DNA of 64,000 bases from Azotobacter bryophylli (GCF_042643485.1 NZ_JBHRSJ010000029.1:186001-250000); one strand, 5' to 3'; counted from the first letter of the stretch, positions 1 through 8,582 are shown. A program made the numbers and translations. The notes: generated by a model from the sequence alone, not told the origin.

Positions 1-36
1 CGGGAGGCTCGTGGATCAGGAGACGACGGGGGACCG

Positions 37-597
37 ATGAAGACCGAGAAGGACAAGATGCTGGGGGGCGAACTGTACGATCCGCAGGACCCGCAGCTGA
101 CCGCCGCGCGTCGGCGCGCCCGGCTCCTGCTCAAGGAGCTCAACGACAGCCGCGACGACCCGCGCGAAGAGCGCACCGGCCTGATCCGGGAGCTCATTCC
201 CGACTGCGGCAAGGGCGTCTGGATCGAACCGCCGTTCTTCTGCGACTACGGCAGCAACATCAGCCTCGGCGACCAGGTCTACTTCAACTTCAACTGCGTC
301 GTCCTCGACGTGGCGCCGGTGCGCATCGGCGCGCGGGTGCTGTTCGGCCCGGCGGTGCAGATCTACGCCGCCACCCACCCGCTGAGCGCCGCCGAGCGCC
401 GCACCGGGCTGGAGCTCGGCCGTCCCATCGAGATCGGCGATGACGCCTGGATCGGCGGCGGCACCGTCATCTGCCCCGGCGTGCGCATCGGCGCGCGGGC
501 GGTGATCGGCGCCGGCAGCGTGGTGACCCGGGACATCCCGGCGGACGTGGTCGCCGCCGGCAACCCCTGCCGGGTCCTGCGCGCCCTCGACGAATAA
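37..597 (+). CDS. maa: maltose/galactoside-type O-acetyltransferase
   Basis: The 186-residue protein looks like a cytoplasmic sugar O-acetyltransferase that uses acetyl-CoA (LacA/Maa/NodL family, left-handed beta-helix trimer). The N-terminal part (residues 5-55) has the helical Maa leader with the KMLGGELYDP signature, and from about residue 73 hexapeptide repeats of the IGxxxxI type run to the end. The conserved catalytic histidine is visible as His114 in ATHPL, and the family C-terminal AGNPCRVLR is intact. A purine-rich stretch at 23-33 precedes the ATG. The natural acceptor sugar cannot be read from the sequence. It stands alone and converges on the FKBP gene. Confidence 0.88.
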   Translation: MKTEKDKMLGGELYDPQDPQLTAARRRARLLLKELNDSRDDPREERTGLIRELIPDCGKGVWIEPPFFCDYGSNISLGDQVYFNFNCVVLDVAPVRIGARVLFGPAVQIYAATHPLSAAERRTGLELGRPIEIGDDAWIGGGTVICPGVRIGARAVIGAGSVVTRDIPADVVAAGNPCRVLRALDE

Positions 598-611
598 CCG
601 CCGCGCGGCGC

Positions 612-953
612 TCAGTCGTCGCGGGTCAGCACTTCCAGCAGCTCGATCTCGAAGATCAGGTTCGAGTTCGGTTTGATGTGCGCGCCGATCTGCCGCTCGC
701 CGTAGGCCAGGTGGGCCGGCACGAAGAGCTTGCGCTTGCCGCCCACCTTCATGCCCATCAGCCCCTGGTCCCAGCCCTTGATCACCCTTCCGGTGCCGAT
801 GACGCACTGGAAGGGCTTGCCGCGGTCGTAGGAGGAATCGAACTGGGTGCCGTCCTCCAGATAGCCCGCGTACTGGGTGGTGATCAGGGCGCCCTTGACC
901 GCTTCCTTGCCGTCGCCCAGCCGGATGTCCACAACCTGCAATTCGCTGCTCAT
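612..953 (-). CDS. FKBP-type peptidyl-prolyl cis-trans isomerase
   Basis: This 113-residue protein is a single FKBP domain, which catalyses proline isomerisation during folding. Family landmarks are present in order: YAGYLEDGTQFDSS, the RVIKGWDQGL segment, GGKRKLFVPAHLAYG and a final LIFEIELLEV strand. There is no signal peptide or trigger-factor or SlyD extension, so it is probably the minimal cytoplasmic class (FkpB/Fbp type). It converges on the acetyltransferase gene with only a 14-base gap. Confidence 0.9.
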   Translation of the reverse strand: MSSELQVVDIRLGDGKEAVKGALITTQYAGYLEDGTQFDSSYDRGKPFQCVIGTGRVIKGWDQGLMGMKVGGKRKLFVPAHLAYGERQIGAHIKPNSNLIFEIELLEVLTRDD

Positions 954-1049
954 CGCTCTCTCTCGTTCATGCGGCGACCGTCGAGCGCCGCCGGGGCGTG
1001 GTTTTTCTCAGGAAATCCCCGCCCTGGCAAGCCGATTGCGCGCCGCGGC

Positions 1050-1517
1050 TCACCAGCGGTCGCGGTGGCGCTGCTCGCGGGCCTCGAGCCGGCGCTCGTA
1101 GGCCATCTCCCGCTCGGCGGCGCGGCGCCGCTCCATGTCCCAGTGGCGCTCCATGGCGCGGTGACGTTCCATGGCCCGATGGCGCTCGGCGGCCTCCCAC
1201 TCGGCGCGGCGGTACTCGCGACCCCGGTAATGCTGGTAATGGCCGAAGTCGCGGCGGTCGTGGTCCCAGTCGCGGTCGCGGTCGCGGTCGCGGTCGCGGT
1301 CACGCTCCCAGCGGCGGTCATGATCGCGGTCACGGTCGTGATCGTAGGCCAGCAGGTTGCCCTCCGGGGTGCCCACCGCCCAGGGATTGCCGGCGCGCGG
1401 CGCGGCGGCCTCGGCAGCGGCGAGCGGGGTGTTGCGGCTTTCCAGTGCGGCCGATGCGGAGCCGGCGGCGAAAGCGAACAAGCCAACGAGCACCATCCTG
1501 GAAATACGGCGTTTCAT
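1050..1517 (-). CDS. exported Asp/Arg/His-rich low-complexity protein
   Basis: The 155-residue product starts with a clear signal peptide (MKRRISRMVLVGLFAFAAGSASA) and then becomes extremely polar. Residues 59-95 are a DR/DH/DW repeat tract, and residues 105-140 contain repeats of the type ERHRAMERH. No enzyme domain is recognised. Highly charged periplasmic proteins of this sort are often called hypothetical in pseudomonads; metal binding by the His/Asp pairs is only a guess. A run of identical hexanucleotides lies in the gene. The signal peptide and a start next to a plausible leader support it as real despite the biased composition. Confidence 0.65.
   Translation of the reverse strand: MKRRISRMVLVGLFAFAAGSASAALESRNTPLAAAEAAAPRAGNPWAVGTPEGNLLAYDHDRDRDHDRRWERDRDRDRDRDRDWDHDRRDFGHYQHYRGREYRRAEWEAAERHRAMERHRAMERHWDMERRRAAEREMAYERRLEAREQRHRDRW
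1271..1300. repeat. five perfect CGCGGT hexanucleotide repeats
   Basis: Five exact copies of CGCGGT lie in tandem inside the Asp/Arg-rich secreted-protein gene, with degenerate copies on both sides. On the coding strand they give alternating Asp-Arg codons. Because the unit is six bases, slippage would change protein length without shifting the frame. Confidence 0.9.
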
Positions 1518-1804
1518 CTTCTAGGCAACCCCTATCGAAATGACGGACACGGCCCGCGGGGGCCCTGTCCGGCCGCCTCGCTGCCGTACCGCTTATGACC
1601 GCCGCCTGGTACGGAAGTTCTGGTTTTTTAATGGCTTGGCGCCAAGAAATTGCCATTACTGACGCAGCGGCGCCGGATGGCGTCGAGGCGGGACGCTATT
1701 CACAGGGCAAGGACACGATGGCGCGTCCGGTTGCGCCTGCTGCCCGGCCGGGTGGAATTTGCTATGGTGCGCCGCCGTTCCGCCCCGTCCCCGAGAAACC
1801 AGCC

Positions 1805-3115
1805 ATGCCCGCCGAGCATCCCCGCAGCGCGCCAGCGGCGCGCCCCCTGAGCCGCAGCGACTTCAAGACCCTCTCGCTCTCCGCCCTGGGCGGCGCGCTG
1901 GAGTTCTACGACTTCATCATCTTCGTGTTCTTCGCGGCGGTGGTCGGCAAGCTGTTCTTCCCCGCCGAGATGCCCGACTGGCTGCGCCAGCTGCAGACCT
2001 TCGGCATCTTCGCCGCCGGCTACCTGGCGCGGCCCCTGGGCGGCATCGTCATGGCCCACTTCGGCGACCTGCTCGGGCGCAAGCGCATGTTCAGCCTGAG
2101 CATCTTCATGATGGCCGTGCCGACCCTGTGCATGGGCCTCCTGCCGACCTACGCGCAGATCGGCGTCTGGGCGCCGCTGGCATTGCTGGCGCTGCGCGTG
2201 GTGCAGGGCGCGGCGATCGGCGGCGAGGTGCCGGGGGCCTGGGTGTTCGTCGCCGAGCACGTGCCCGAGCGGCGCATCGGCTTCGCCTGCAGCACCCTGA
2301 CCGCCGGCCTCACCGCCGGCATCCTGCTCGGCTCGCTGACCGCCAGCGCGATCAACCGCGCCTTCAGCGCCGAGGAGCTGGCAGCCTGGGCCTGGCGCGT
2401 GCCTTTCCTGCTCGGTGGGGTGTTCGGCCTGGTCTCGGTCTACCTGCGCCGCTGGCTGCACGAGACCCCGGTGTTCGCCGAGCTGCAGCTGCGCCAGTCG
2501 CTGGCCGAGGAGCTGCCGCTCAAGGCGGTGATGCGCGCGCACCGCCCGGCGGTGCTGCTGTCGATGCTGCTGACCTGGGTGCTGTCGGCCGGCATCGTGG
2601 TGGTGATCCTGATGACCCCGACCCTGCTGCAGACCCAGCACGGCTTCGCTCCCGCCGAGGCGCTGGAGGCCAACGGCCTGGCCATTGTCGGCCTGTCCCT
2701 CGGCTGCATCCTCGCCGGCCTGGCGGCGGACCGCTTCGGCGCCGGGCCGACCTTCGTGGTCGGCGGCCTGGCGCTGCTGGCCAGCTCCGCAGCCTTCTAC
2801 GCCGGCATCGGCGAGCACCGCGACCTGCTGCTGCCGCTCTACGGCCTGGCCGGCCTGTGCGTCGGCACCATCGGCGCCATCCCCATGGTGATGGTCAAGG
2901 CGTTCCCGGCGGCGGTGCGCTTCTCCGGGCTGTCCTTCTCCTACAACCTGGCCTACGCCATCTGCGGCGGTCTGACGCCGATCCTGGTCAGCCTGCTGCT
3001 GAAGTGGAGCCCGCTGGGCCCGGCCTACTACGTCGGCGCGCTGTGCCTGCTGTTCGTCGTCACCGGCGCCGGGCTGTGGCGGCGCGATGCGGCGGCGCTG
3101 GCACCGGCCGGCTGA
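1805..3115 (+). CDS. MFS transporter, metabolite:H+ symporter (MHS) family
   Basis: The 436-residue inner-membrane protein has about 12 hydrophobic segments and MHS-family hallmarks: GGALEFYDFIIFVFFA in the first helix, RPLGGIVMAHFGDLLGRKRM around the first cytoplasmic loop, and RVVQGAAIGGEVPGAW in helix 4. These are typical of proton-coupled uptake of organic acids or osmolytes (ProP/CitA/KgtP relatives). The reading frame is open from 1595, but the ATG at 1805 begins the conserved family sequence. No substrate gene is adjacent, so the substrate is unknown. Confidence 0.85.
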   Translation: MPAEHPRSAPAARPLSRSDFKTLSLSALGGALEFYDFIIFVFFAAVVGKLFFPAEMPDWLRQLQTFGIFAAGYLARPLGGIVMAHFGDLLGRKRMFSLSIFMMAVPTLCMGLLPTYAQIGVWAPLALLALRVVQGAAIGGEVPGAWVFVAEHVPERRIGFACSTLTAGLTAGILLGSLTASAINRAFSAEELAAWAWRVPFLLGGVFGLVSVYLRRWLHETPVFAELQLRQSLAEELPLKAVMRAHRPAVLLSMLLTWVLSAGIVVVILMTPTLLQTQHGFAPAEALEANGLAIVGLSLGCILAGLAADRFGAGPTFVVGGLALLASSAAFYAGIGEHRDLLLPLYGLAGLCVGTIGAIPMVMVKAFPAAVRFSGLSFSYNLAYAICGGLTPILVSLLLKWSPLGPAYYVGALCLLFVVTGAGLWRRDAAALAPAG

Positions 3116-3218
3116 TCCGGGGCGACCGCCCGGCCCGCGGCGCTGAACTTTGCCGGCGGCGCCTTCTCAGAGCAGACAGGGGCAGCACAGCCCAACGCCC
3201 TGCCGGGAGGGAGGTCGC

Positions 3219-4205
3219 ATGAGACCCAGCATTGCCGAGAGCGTGGTCGTCGTCACCGGCGCGTCGAGCGGGATCGGCCGGGCCACGGCCCACGCCTTCG
3301 CCGAGCAGGGCGCCCGGCTGCTGCTCGCCGCGCGACGTTCGGAGATGCTCGAGGAGGTGGCGGCGGAATGCCGCGATCTGGGCGCCACCGCCCTGGCCGT
3401 GCCCACCGACGTGACCCGCGAGGAGGAGGTGGAGCACCTGGCGCACCTGGCCGTGGAGCGCTTCGGCCATCTCGACGTGTGGTTCAACAACGCCGGGGTC
3501 GGCGTCTTCGGCCGGCTGGAGGAGATCCCCACGGAGGTCTGGCGGCGAGTCATCGAGACCAACGTCTTCGGCTACCTGTACGGCGCCAGGGCGGCGATCC
3601 GCCAGTTCCGCGCCCAGGGCCACGGCGTGCTGATCAACAACGCCTCCATCGTCGGGCGCCTGGCCAAGCCGGACTCGACCGCCTACGCCACCAGCAAGTT
3701 CGCCGTGCGCGGCTTCTCCGAGAGCCTGCGCCAGGAATTGCTGAACCAGCCGGACATCCGCGTCTGCACCCTGCTGCCGGCGGTGATCGACACCCCCTTC
3801 TTCGAGCACGCCGGCAACTTCAGCCACCAGCGGGTGCGCGCCGCGCCGCCGGTCTACGCCCCGGAGAAGGTCGCCCGCACCGTGCTCGGCCTGGTCCGCC
3901 GGCCGCGCGCCGAAGTCATCGTCGGCGGCGCCGGCCATCTGGGCAGCCTGCTCAAGCGCCTCGCCCCGTCGCTGATGACCCGCCTCAACGCCAGGACGCT
4001 GCATCGCGGCTTCCTCGCCGAGGAGCCGAGCGAGCCGACCCCCGGCACGCTGTTCGAGCCGATGCGCGACGGGCACACGGTCTACGGCGGCTGGCGCCGG
4101 GGGCTGAACCGCGGCGGCGTGCCGTCGCTGCTGGCACTGGCGCTGATCGGCATTCCGCTCGGCCTGCTGGCCTGGCGCCGCTACGGCGCCGGTCGCCGGC
4201 GCTAG
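3219..4205 (+). CDS. short-chain dehydrogenase/reductase with C-terminal hydrophobic tail
   Basis: The 328-residue SDR oxidoreductase has the NAD(P)-binding TGASSGIGR motif at residues 14-22, the NNAG motif, and catalytic Ser/Tyr/Lys in STAYATSK. After the approximately 250-residue SDR core the tail carries a hydrophobic stretch near the C-terminus (LLALALIGIPLGLLAW), so it may be membrane-attached. A GGGAGGGAGG ribosome site precedes the ATG. It lies 14 bases before the patatin gene and the two are probably co-transcribed, hinting at a lipid-related substrate, but that is inference. Confidence 0.82.
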   Translation: MRPSIAESVVVVTGASSGIGRATAHAFAEQGARLLLAARRSEMLEEVAAECRDLGATALAVPTDVTREEEVEHLAHLAVERFGHLDVWFNNAGVGVFGRLEEIPTEVWRRVIETNVFGYLYGARAAIRQFRAQGHGVLINNASIVGRLAKPDSTAYATSKFAVRGFSESLRQELLNQPDIRVCTLLPAVIDTPFFEHAGNFSHQRVRAAPPVYAPEKVARTVLGLVRRPRAEVIVGGAGHLGSLLKRLAPSLMTRLNARTLHRGFLAEEPSEPTPGTLFEPMRDGHTVYGGWRRGLNRGGVPSLLALALIGIPLGLLAWRRYGAGRRR

Positions 4206-4219
4206 TGGGGGAGTCCGCC

Positions 4220-5359
4220 ATGGGCGAACGGCTGACGCTGATCCTGTCCGGGGGCAACGCCCTCGGCGCCTACCAGGCCGGCGCCTACGAGACGCTGCAC
4301 GCGGAGGGCCTGCATCCCGCGGAGATCGTCGCCGTCTCCACCGGGGCGATCAACGCCGCCCTGATCGCCGGCAGCCCGCCGCAGGAACGGCTGGAGCGCC
4401 TGCGCCGCTTCTGGGCCGCCGCCGCCCAGGACGCGCCGCTCTGGGCCCTGGGGCTGGGCTACTGGTCCGCGGCCTGGGACCTGAGCCGGATGCGCGCCCT
4501 GCAGGCCTCCCTGCTCGGCAGCCCGGCGGCCTACCGTCCGCGCTTTCCCGGCGCCGTCTCGATACTGCCCGGCATGCACGGGGACTGCAGCCTCTACGAC
4601 ATGACCCCGCTGCGCGAGAGCCTCAAGCGGGCGGTCGACTTCGGCCGGCTGAACAGCGGGGAGGTGCGGGTGACCGTGGTCACCGCGGACGTCGACAGCG
4701 GCGAAGAGGTGCGCTTCGACTCCTACGAGACGCCGATCGGAATCGACCATCTGGTCGCCAGCTGCGGCTTCATCCCCTTCTTCCCGCCGCAGCGGATCGA
4801 CGGCCGCCTGCTGGGCGACGGCGGCCTGGCGGCGAACCTGCCGCTGCAGGCGGCCCTGGAGGAGCCCGCGGCGGACGACCGGCTGTGCATCGCGCTGGAC
4901 CTGTTCCATCGCCGGCACCCGCGCGACGAGCCCCTGCCGAGCGTCACCCAGGCCCTCGACCGGCAGCTGGAGCTGATCCTGTCCAATCAGTCGTGGCAGG
5001 CGCTGGACGACCTGCGCCGGCGCCACGCTTTGCGCCGCCAGCTGCGTCTGCTCACCGAGTGGGTGCCGGCGGAGCAGCGTGAGGCCGCCACCCTGGCGCC
5101 GGCCCTGGCGGAGGCGGCGAAGTCCGACGGCGCCGTCACTCTGCTGCTGCTCAGCCATGCCGGCGTGCCGCACGATGCCGGGCTGCGCGCCTTCGACTTC
5201 TCCCGGCCGGTGCTGGCCGAACGCTGGGCCAGCGGCCGGGCGGACATGGCCAGCGCCCTGCGCCACCTAGGCGGGCAGCGCGCCGCCGCCGGCGAGTTCG
5301 TGGTGCATGCCTTCAACGGCAGCCAACCGGAAGCGGCCGGCGACCGGGGCGCGGCCTGA
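4220..5359 (+). CDS. patatin-like phospholipase family protein
   Basis: The 379-residue protein has patatin architecture, a Ser-Asp dyad lipid acyl hydrolase fold. The oxyanion-hole loop SGGNALGAYQ is at residues 10-19, the nucleophile elbow is AVSTG with Ser40, and the dyad aspartate is Asp200 in GDGG. The elbow is normally GxSxG, so the first glycine is replaced by alanine here. There is no signal peptide, so it probably acts in the cytoplasm or on the inner membrane face. It follows the SDR gene by 14 bases in the same direction. Confidence 0.85.
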   Translation: MGERLTLILSGGNALGAYQAGAYETLHAEGLHPAEIVAVSTGAINAALIAGSPPQERLERLRRFWAAAAQDAPLWALGLGYWSAAWDLSRMRALQASLLGSPAAYRPRFPGAVSILPGMHGDCSLYDMTPLRESLKRAVDFGRLNSGEVRVTVVTADVDSGEEVRFDSYETPIGIDHLVASCGFIPFFPPQRIDGRLLGDGGLAANLPLQAALEEPAADDRLCIALDLFHRRHPRDEPLPSVTQALDRQLELILSNQSWQALDDLRRRHALRRQLRLLTEWVPAEQREAATLAPALAEAAKSDGAVTLLLLSHAGVPHDAGLRAFDFSRPVLAERWASGRADMASALRHLGGQRAAAGEFVVHAFNGSQPEAAGDRGAA

Positions 5360-5368
5360 GCGTGGCTC

Positions 5369-5638
5369 TCAGCCCTCTTCCGCCGTCTTGCCGTCCAGCA
5401 GATCCGCCAGCACCTCCGGCTTCTTGCCGAACGCCTTGGCGAAGACCTCCCGGTGCCGGGCCACGTAGATGCCCAACTCCTCCGCCTGCTCCTCCTTCAG
5501 GGAGGGCACCGCCTTGTGGAAGACCGCCGTCAGGTGCTCGGCCAGTTCCAGCATCTTGTCGTAGGCATCCGCCTCTGCTTTATCCATGAACAAGCGCTCC
5601 AGATCCCGGCTGCTGCGGTACAGCGTCTCTACTGCCAT
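5369..5638 (-). CDS. yebG: YebG family SOS-inducible protein
   Basis: The 89-residue protein matches YebG, a small DNA-damage-inducible protein of unknown biochemical role. It starts MAVETLYRSS and contains the family segment KAEADAYDKMLELAEHL, with a helical C-terminal half. An AGGAG ribosome site stands nine bases before the ATG. A near-perfect LexA box lies about 75 bases upstream, consistent with the SOS control known for yebG. It converges on the patatin gene. Confidence 0.88.
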   Translation of the reverse strand: MAVETLYRSSRDLERLFMDKAEADAYDKMLELAEHLTAVFHKAVPSLKEEQAEELGIYVARHREVFAKAFGKKPEVLADLLDGKTAEEG

Positions 5639-5713
5639 TCACTTCACTCCTACCTCTAGATGGGCGCGCGGGCGGCGGCCCGCTCGAATGCTGGGGCCGC
5701 CGGCCGGCGGATA

Positions 5714-5729
5714 CTGGTTATATATACAG
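5714..5729 (-). promoter_or_regulatory. LexA box upstream of yebG
   Basis: Read on the minus strand the site is CTGTATATATAACCAG, which fits the CTG-N10-CAG SOS box of enteric bacteria and pseudomonads and has the usual AT-rich centre. It lies 76 bases before the yebG start codon, a suitable place for repression. Confidence 0.8.
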
Positions 5730-5842
5730 ATCAAGTATAGGGCGGATGCAAGCCAGACGCCATCCCCGCAGGGGAAATCGCGGCCGGGAAGGTGGCGCCG
5801 GCTCCCGCGCAGCGGAGCGGGAGCCGGTCGGTCGGATGGGAA

Positions 5843-6070
5843 TCAGCGTGGGTTGGGTTGGTCGTCCCGCTCGGCGTGGTCGGGATCGACGTCGGTCATG
5901 TCGCGCTCGACCACCGACTCGTCGCCGGAGTCCAGCGGGATGTGGTCATCACTGGACGGCAGCTCGTCGATGCCCGGCTCGTGCTCGGGGTTCAGGTCGG
6001 TGCGCCCCGGGCTCAGCGGGCCGGGCGAGCCCGGATAGGGGGTCACTTTTTCCTCGCGTTCGCTGTTCAT
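5843..6070 (-). CDS. small acidic proline-rich hypothetical protein
   Basis: The 75-residue product is acidic and Pro/Asp/Glu-rich throughout (for example PGSPGPLSPGRTDLNPE), with no hydrophobic segment or recognised domain, so it is probably intrinsically disordered. The ATG at 6070 is preferred over a GTG two codons upstream because a GAGAGG ribosome site fits it. Function unknown. Confidence 0.55.
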   Translation of the reverse strand: MNSEREEKVTPYPGSPGPLSPGRTDLNPEHEPGIDELPSSDDHIPLDSGDESVVERDMTDVDPDHAERDDQPNPR

Positions 6071-6260
6071 AGGCACCTCTCGCAGCCGTACGGAACAAAG
6101 GCCTCGAGAGGTTGGAGGCCGGCGGCCCCCGGGCGTTCGGGCTACGCGCGACCGACCGTCCGGACGCCGCGCACCGTTCGTCCGCGACCCGGGCGAAGCG
6201 GAGGAACCGCCCCCTGCCGCTTCGACTCGAACGATTATTTACACGTCAGAGAAGTAATCC

Positions 6261-6812
6261 ATGACGAATCACATCATCCACTTCACCGGCCCCATCAACT
6301 CCTCCACCTGCGGCCAGCTGATCGGCAAGTGCACCCAGGCCATCAAGCAGGATGCCACCGAGATCACCCTGAAGATCGCCACCATGGGCGGCGAATGCAG
6401 CTACGGGTTCTCCCTGTACAACTTCCTGATGTCGCTGCCCATCCCGGTGAACACCCACAACCTCGGCACCGTCGAGTCCATGGGCAACATCATCTTCCTC
6501 GCCGGCCGACGACGCACCGCCTGCCGCTACAGCAAGTTCCTCTTCCATCCCTTCCACTGGACCATCCACGGCGCGGTGGACCACGCCCGGATGTCCGAGT
6601 ACGCCATGAGCCTGGACCTCGACCGGGAGCTCTACACGGACATCGTCAACGAGCGCACCCAGGGCTCGGCCGAGTGCCTGCACGTCTCCGAGTACCTGAC
6701 GGCCTCCCCGCGCATCGTCCATTCCGACGAAGCCATCGCCTGCGGACTGATCCACGCGGTGGACGAGCTGATCATGCCGGCGGACGCGATCAACTGGTGC
6801 GTGCACTCCTGA
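6261..6812 (+). CDS. ClpP-like serine protease homologue (ClpP/crotonase fold)
   Basis: The 183-residue protein resembles ClpP: an N-terminal INSSTCGQLIGK segment, an MGGECSYGFSLYNFL region equivalent to the ClpP GG-x-x-x-x-G loop, VESMGNIIFLAG with candidate nucleophile Ser73, and FHPFHW with candidate His96. By eye the third triad position in the YLTASPRIV segment is Pro150 where ClpP has Asp, though Asp156 is close. No clpX or clpA partner is adjacent. It may be a peptidase of altered mechanism or a degenerate homologue. The next gene, 126 bases on, encodes a secreted beta-helix protein. Confidence 0.72.
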   Translation: MTNHIIHFTGPINSSTCGQLIGKCTQAIKQDATEITLKIATMGGECSYGFSLYNFLMSLPIPVNTHNLGTVESMGNIIFLAGRRRTACRYSKFLFHPFHWTIHGAVDHARMSEYAMSLDLDRELYTDIVNERTQGSAECLHVSEYLTASPRIVHSDEAIACGLIHAVDELIMPADAINWCVHS

Positions 6813-6938
6813 GGCGCCGCCGGCCGGGGCGACGGGCGGAACCGATGGCGCGGCGCCCGGCGATCTAGAGTTACCCCCATCGCGGCGGCATGGCCTGCCG
6901 CTGCCGGATCTCCCGAACCGATTAGACGAGGTATTCCC

Positions 6939-8537
6939 TTGGCCAACCGGATCGATCCCCGCCGCCGCCGCCTGCTGCAAGGCACGGCCGCCGCCCTGAC
7001 CGTGCTCGGCGCGGGCCGGCTCGCCGAATCCATGGGGCTCTTCCACAAGGACGAGGGCGAGCCGGACAAAGGCCGCTTCCCGCCGCCCGGCCGCGTCCCG
7101 TCCAAGGACACCGAGCTGACGCCGCAGATGTTCGGCGCCGCGGGCGACGGCGAGCACGACGACACCGCAGCGCTGCAGGCCTGGGCCGATGCCATCTGCG
7201 GGCGCGGCGCCGACGTGCCGGTGGCGGCGCGCATCGACGGCCGCTACAAGACCAGCGCCACCATCACCTTCAGCGCCCGCAAGAACGCCCCGCAGCTCAC
7301 CCTGCGCAGCGCCTGCGACATCCGCCCGACTCCGGCGGTGACCGGCGACTGCCTGGTGTTCGACGGGCTGAACTTCATGACCCAGGTCGGCCACCTGCGG
7401 GTGACCTGCTCCGGGCGCCCGGCCTACGGGACCCGGGCCACGCGCCACGGCGTGGTGATCGTCGCCGCCCGCTCGACCTGGGACGTGCTCGACGTGGGCT
7501 ACGCCCGGCTGGACGGCATCCGCATCCAGGACGGCTCCAGCCTGACCAGCATCAAGAAGGCCCTGGTCCACTACTGCGGCTCGTCGCCGCTGCCGCCCAT
7601 CGGCTACAGCCTGGACTTCGACTCCCGCAGCGACGCCGGCAGCAACGGCAATCCGGGCCAGACCAGCACGCTGCACATCGCCTCCGGCGACATCGACCAG
7701 CTGATCCCCGACGAGAGCTTCCTGACCTACGGCACCCCGCCGCGCGCCCATCAGGTGGCCGCCGTCGACGCCAAGGCGCGCACCGTCACGGTCAAGCCCT
7801 GGCTGCCCATCGGGGTCGATAGCGGTACCGTCGGCGTAGTCTGCGGCGCCGGGGTGCGCCTGACCGGCGGCAACGCCTCCAAGTGCCAGCTCGACCTGGT
7901 CGACGCCATGGGCGTCGGCATCGGCATCCACCAGAGCGCGCTCTACCCGGCCACGGTCACCAACCTGGTGGCCCAGTCCTGCGGCATCGGCTACCTGATC
8001 GGCACCATCGGTCGGGCCAGCCTCGGCGGGGTGCTCAGCTCCTCCTACTACGAGGGCAACGTGCTCGATCTGGTCTGCGCCACCCTGGCCGGCAACTGCA
8101 GCCACGCCATCGGCGAGTACGTCAGCCTGGATTTCGGCAAGGTCGTGCAGATCTCCGCGAAGAACAAGGCGGTGCCCCAGCAGATCGATTCCGCACCGCT
8201 GAACGCCGGAGTGAAGCTGTGGATAGATGACCTCGGCGGCTACGTCAGCGTGATCAACCCGTACCTGAACGACAAGCGCTTCAACAACGCCCCGACCATC
8301 GACCTGAACATCCCGGACAACTACCACCGGCTGTTCTACTGGGACACCCGCCACATCACCGTGATCGGCACCGGCGCCAACGGCGCGCCCACCGGGGCCG
8401 TCACCCTCAAGGCGCCGGAGGGCCAACGCATCAACGGCGGCGGCAACAGCCAGCAGTTCGCCGGCCCCTTCAGCCGCTCGCCGAGCTTCGCCTGCGTGCT
8501 GCGCGGCAACGACTGGACGGTGACCAAGATCGAATAG
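6939..8537 (+). CDS. Tat-type exported pectate-lyase-like (beta-helix) protein
   Basis: The 532-residue protein begins with a twin-arginine-like leader (RRRRLLQGTAAALTVLGAG, residues 8-26). It then carries the segment FGAAGDGEHDDTAALQAW at about residues 65-82, the signature of the pectate-lyase superfamily domain found in phage tailspikes, epimerases and polysaccharide lyases. The rest is rich in short beta-strand turns, as in a right-handed parallel beta-helix. The start is a TTG, with GAGG spaced about eight bases upstream; no ATG fits. The substrate is unknown; a surface polysaccharide is a reasonable guess. Confidence 0.7.
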   Translation: MANRIDPRRRRLLQGTAAALTVLGAGRLAESMGLFHKDEGEPDKGRFPPPGRVPSKDTELTPQMFGAAGDGEHDDTAALQAWADAICGRGADVPVAARIDGRYKTSATITFSARKNAPQLTLRSACDIRPTPAVTGDCLVFDGLNFMTQVGHLRVTCSGRPAYGTRATRHGVVIVAARSTWDVLDVGYARLDGIRIQDGSSLTSIKKALVHYCGSSPLPPIGYSLDFDSRSDAGSNGNPGQTSTLHIASGDIDQLIPDESFLTYGTPPRAHQVAAVDAKARTVTVKPWLPIGVDSGTVGVVCGAGVRLTGGNASKCQLDLVDAMGVGIGIHQSALYPATVTNLVAQSCGIGYLIGTIGRASLGGVLSSSYYEGNVLDLVCATLAGNCSHAIGEYVSLDFGKVVQISAKNKAVPQQIDSAPLNAGVKLWIDDLGGYVSVINPYLNDKRFNNAPTIDLNIPDNYHRLFYWDTRHITVIGTGANGAPTGAVTLKAPEGQRINGGGNSQQFAGPFSRSPSFACVLRGNDWTVTKIE

Positions 8538-8560
8538 GCTAGCGCGGCGCCGGGAAAAGC

Positions 8561-8581
8561 TGTGGACAACTCCGTGGATAA
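8561..8581. other. pair of DnaA-box-like 9-mers between convergent genes
   Basis: Two minus-strand 9-mers, TTGTCCACA (8561-8569) and TTATCCACG (8573-8581), each differ by one base from the DnaA box TTATCCACA. They are three bases apart in the same orientation, between two convergent stop codons. Chance or a weak DnaA-titration site are both possible. Confidence 0.3.
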
Positions 8582-8582
8582 C

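Noticed and set aside
1595..1804. N-terminal extension of the MHS transporter
   Set aside because: The extra 70 codons have no membrane helix or family similarity; the ATG at 1805 fits the family start.
6246..8426. Minus-strand open frame of 726 codons
   Set aside because: Shadow of the ClpP-like and beta-helix genes; no recognisable motif.
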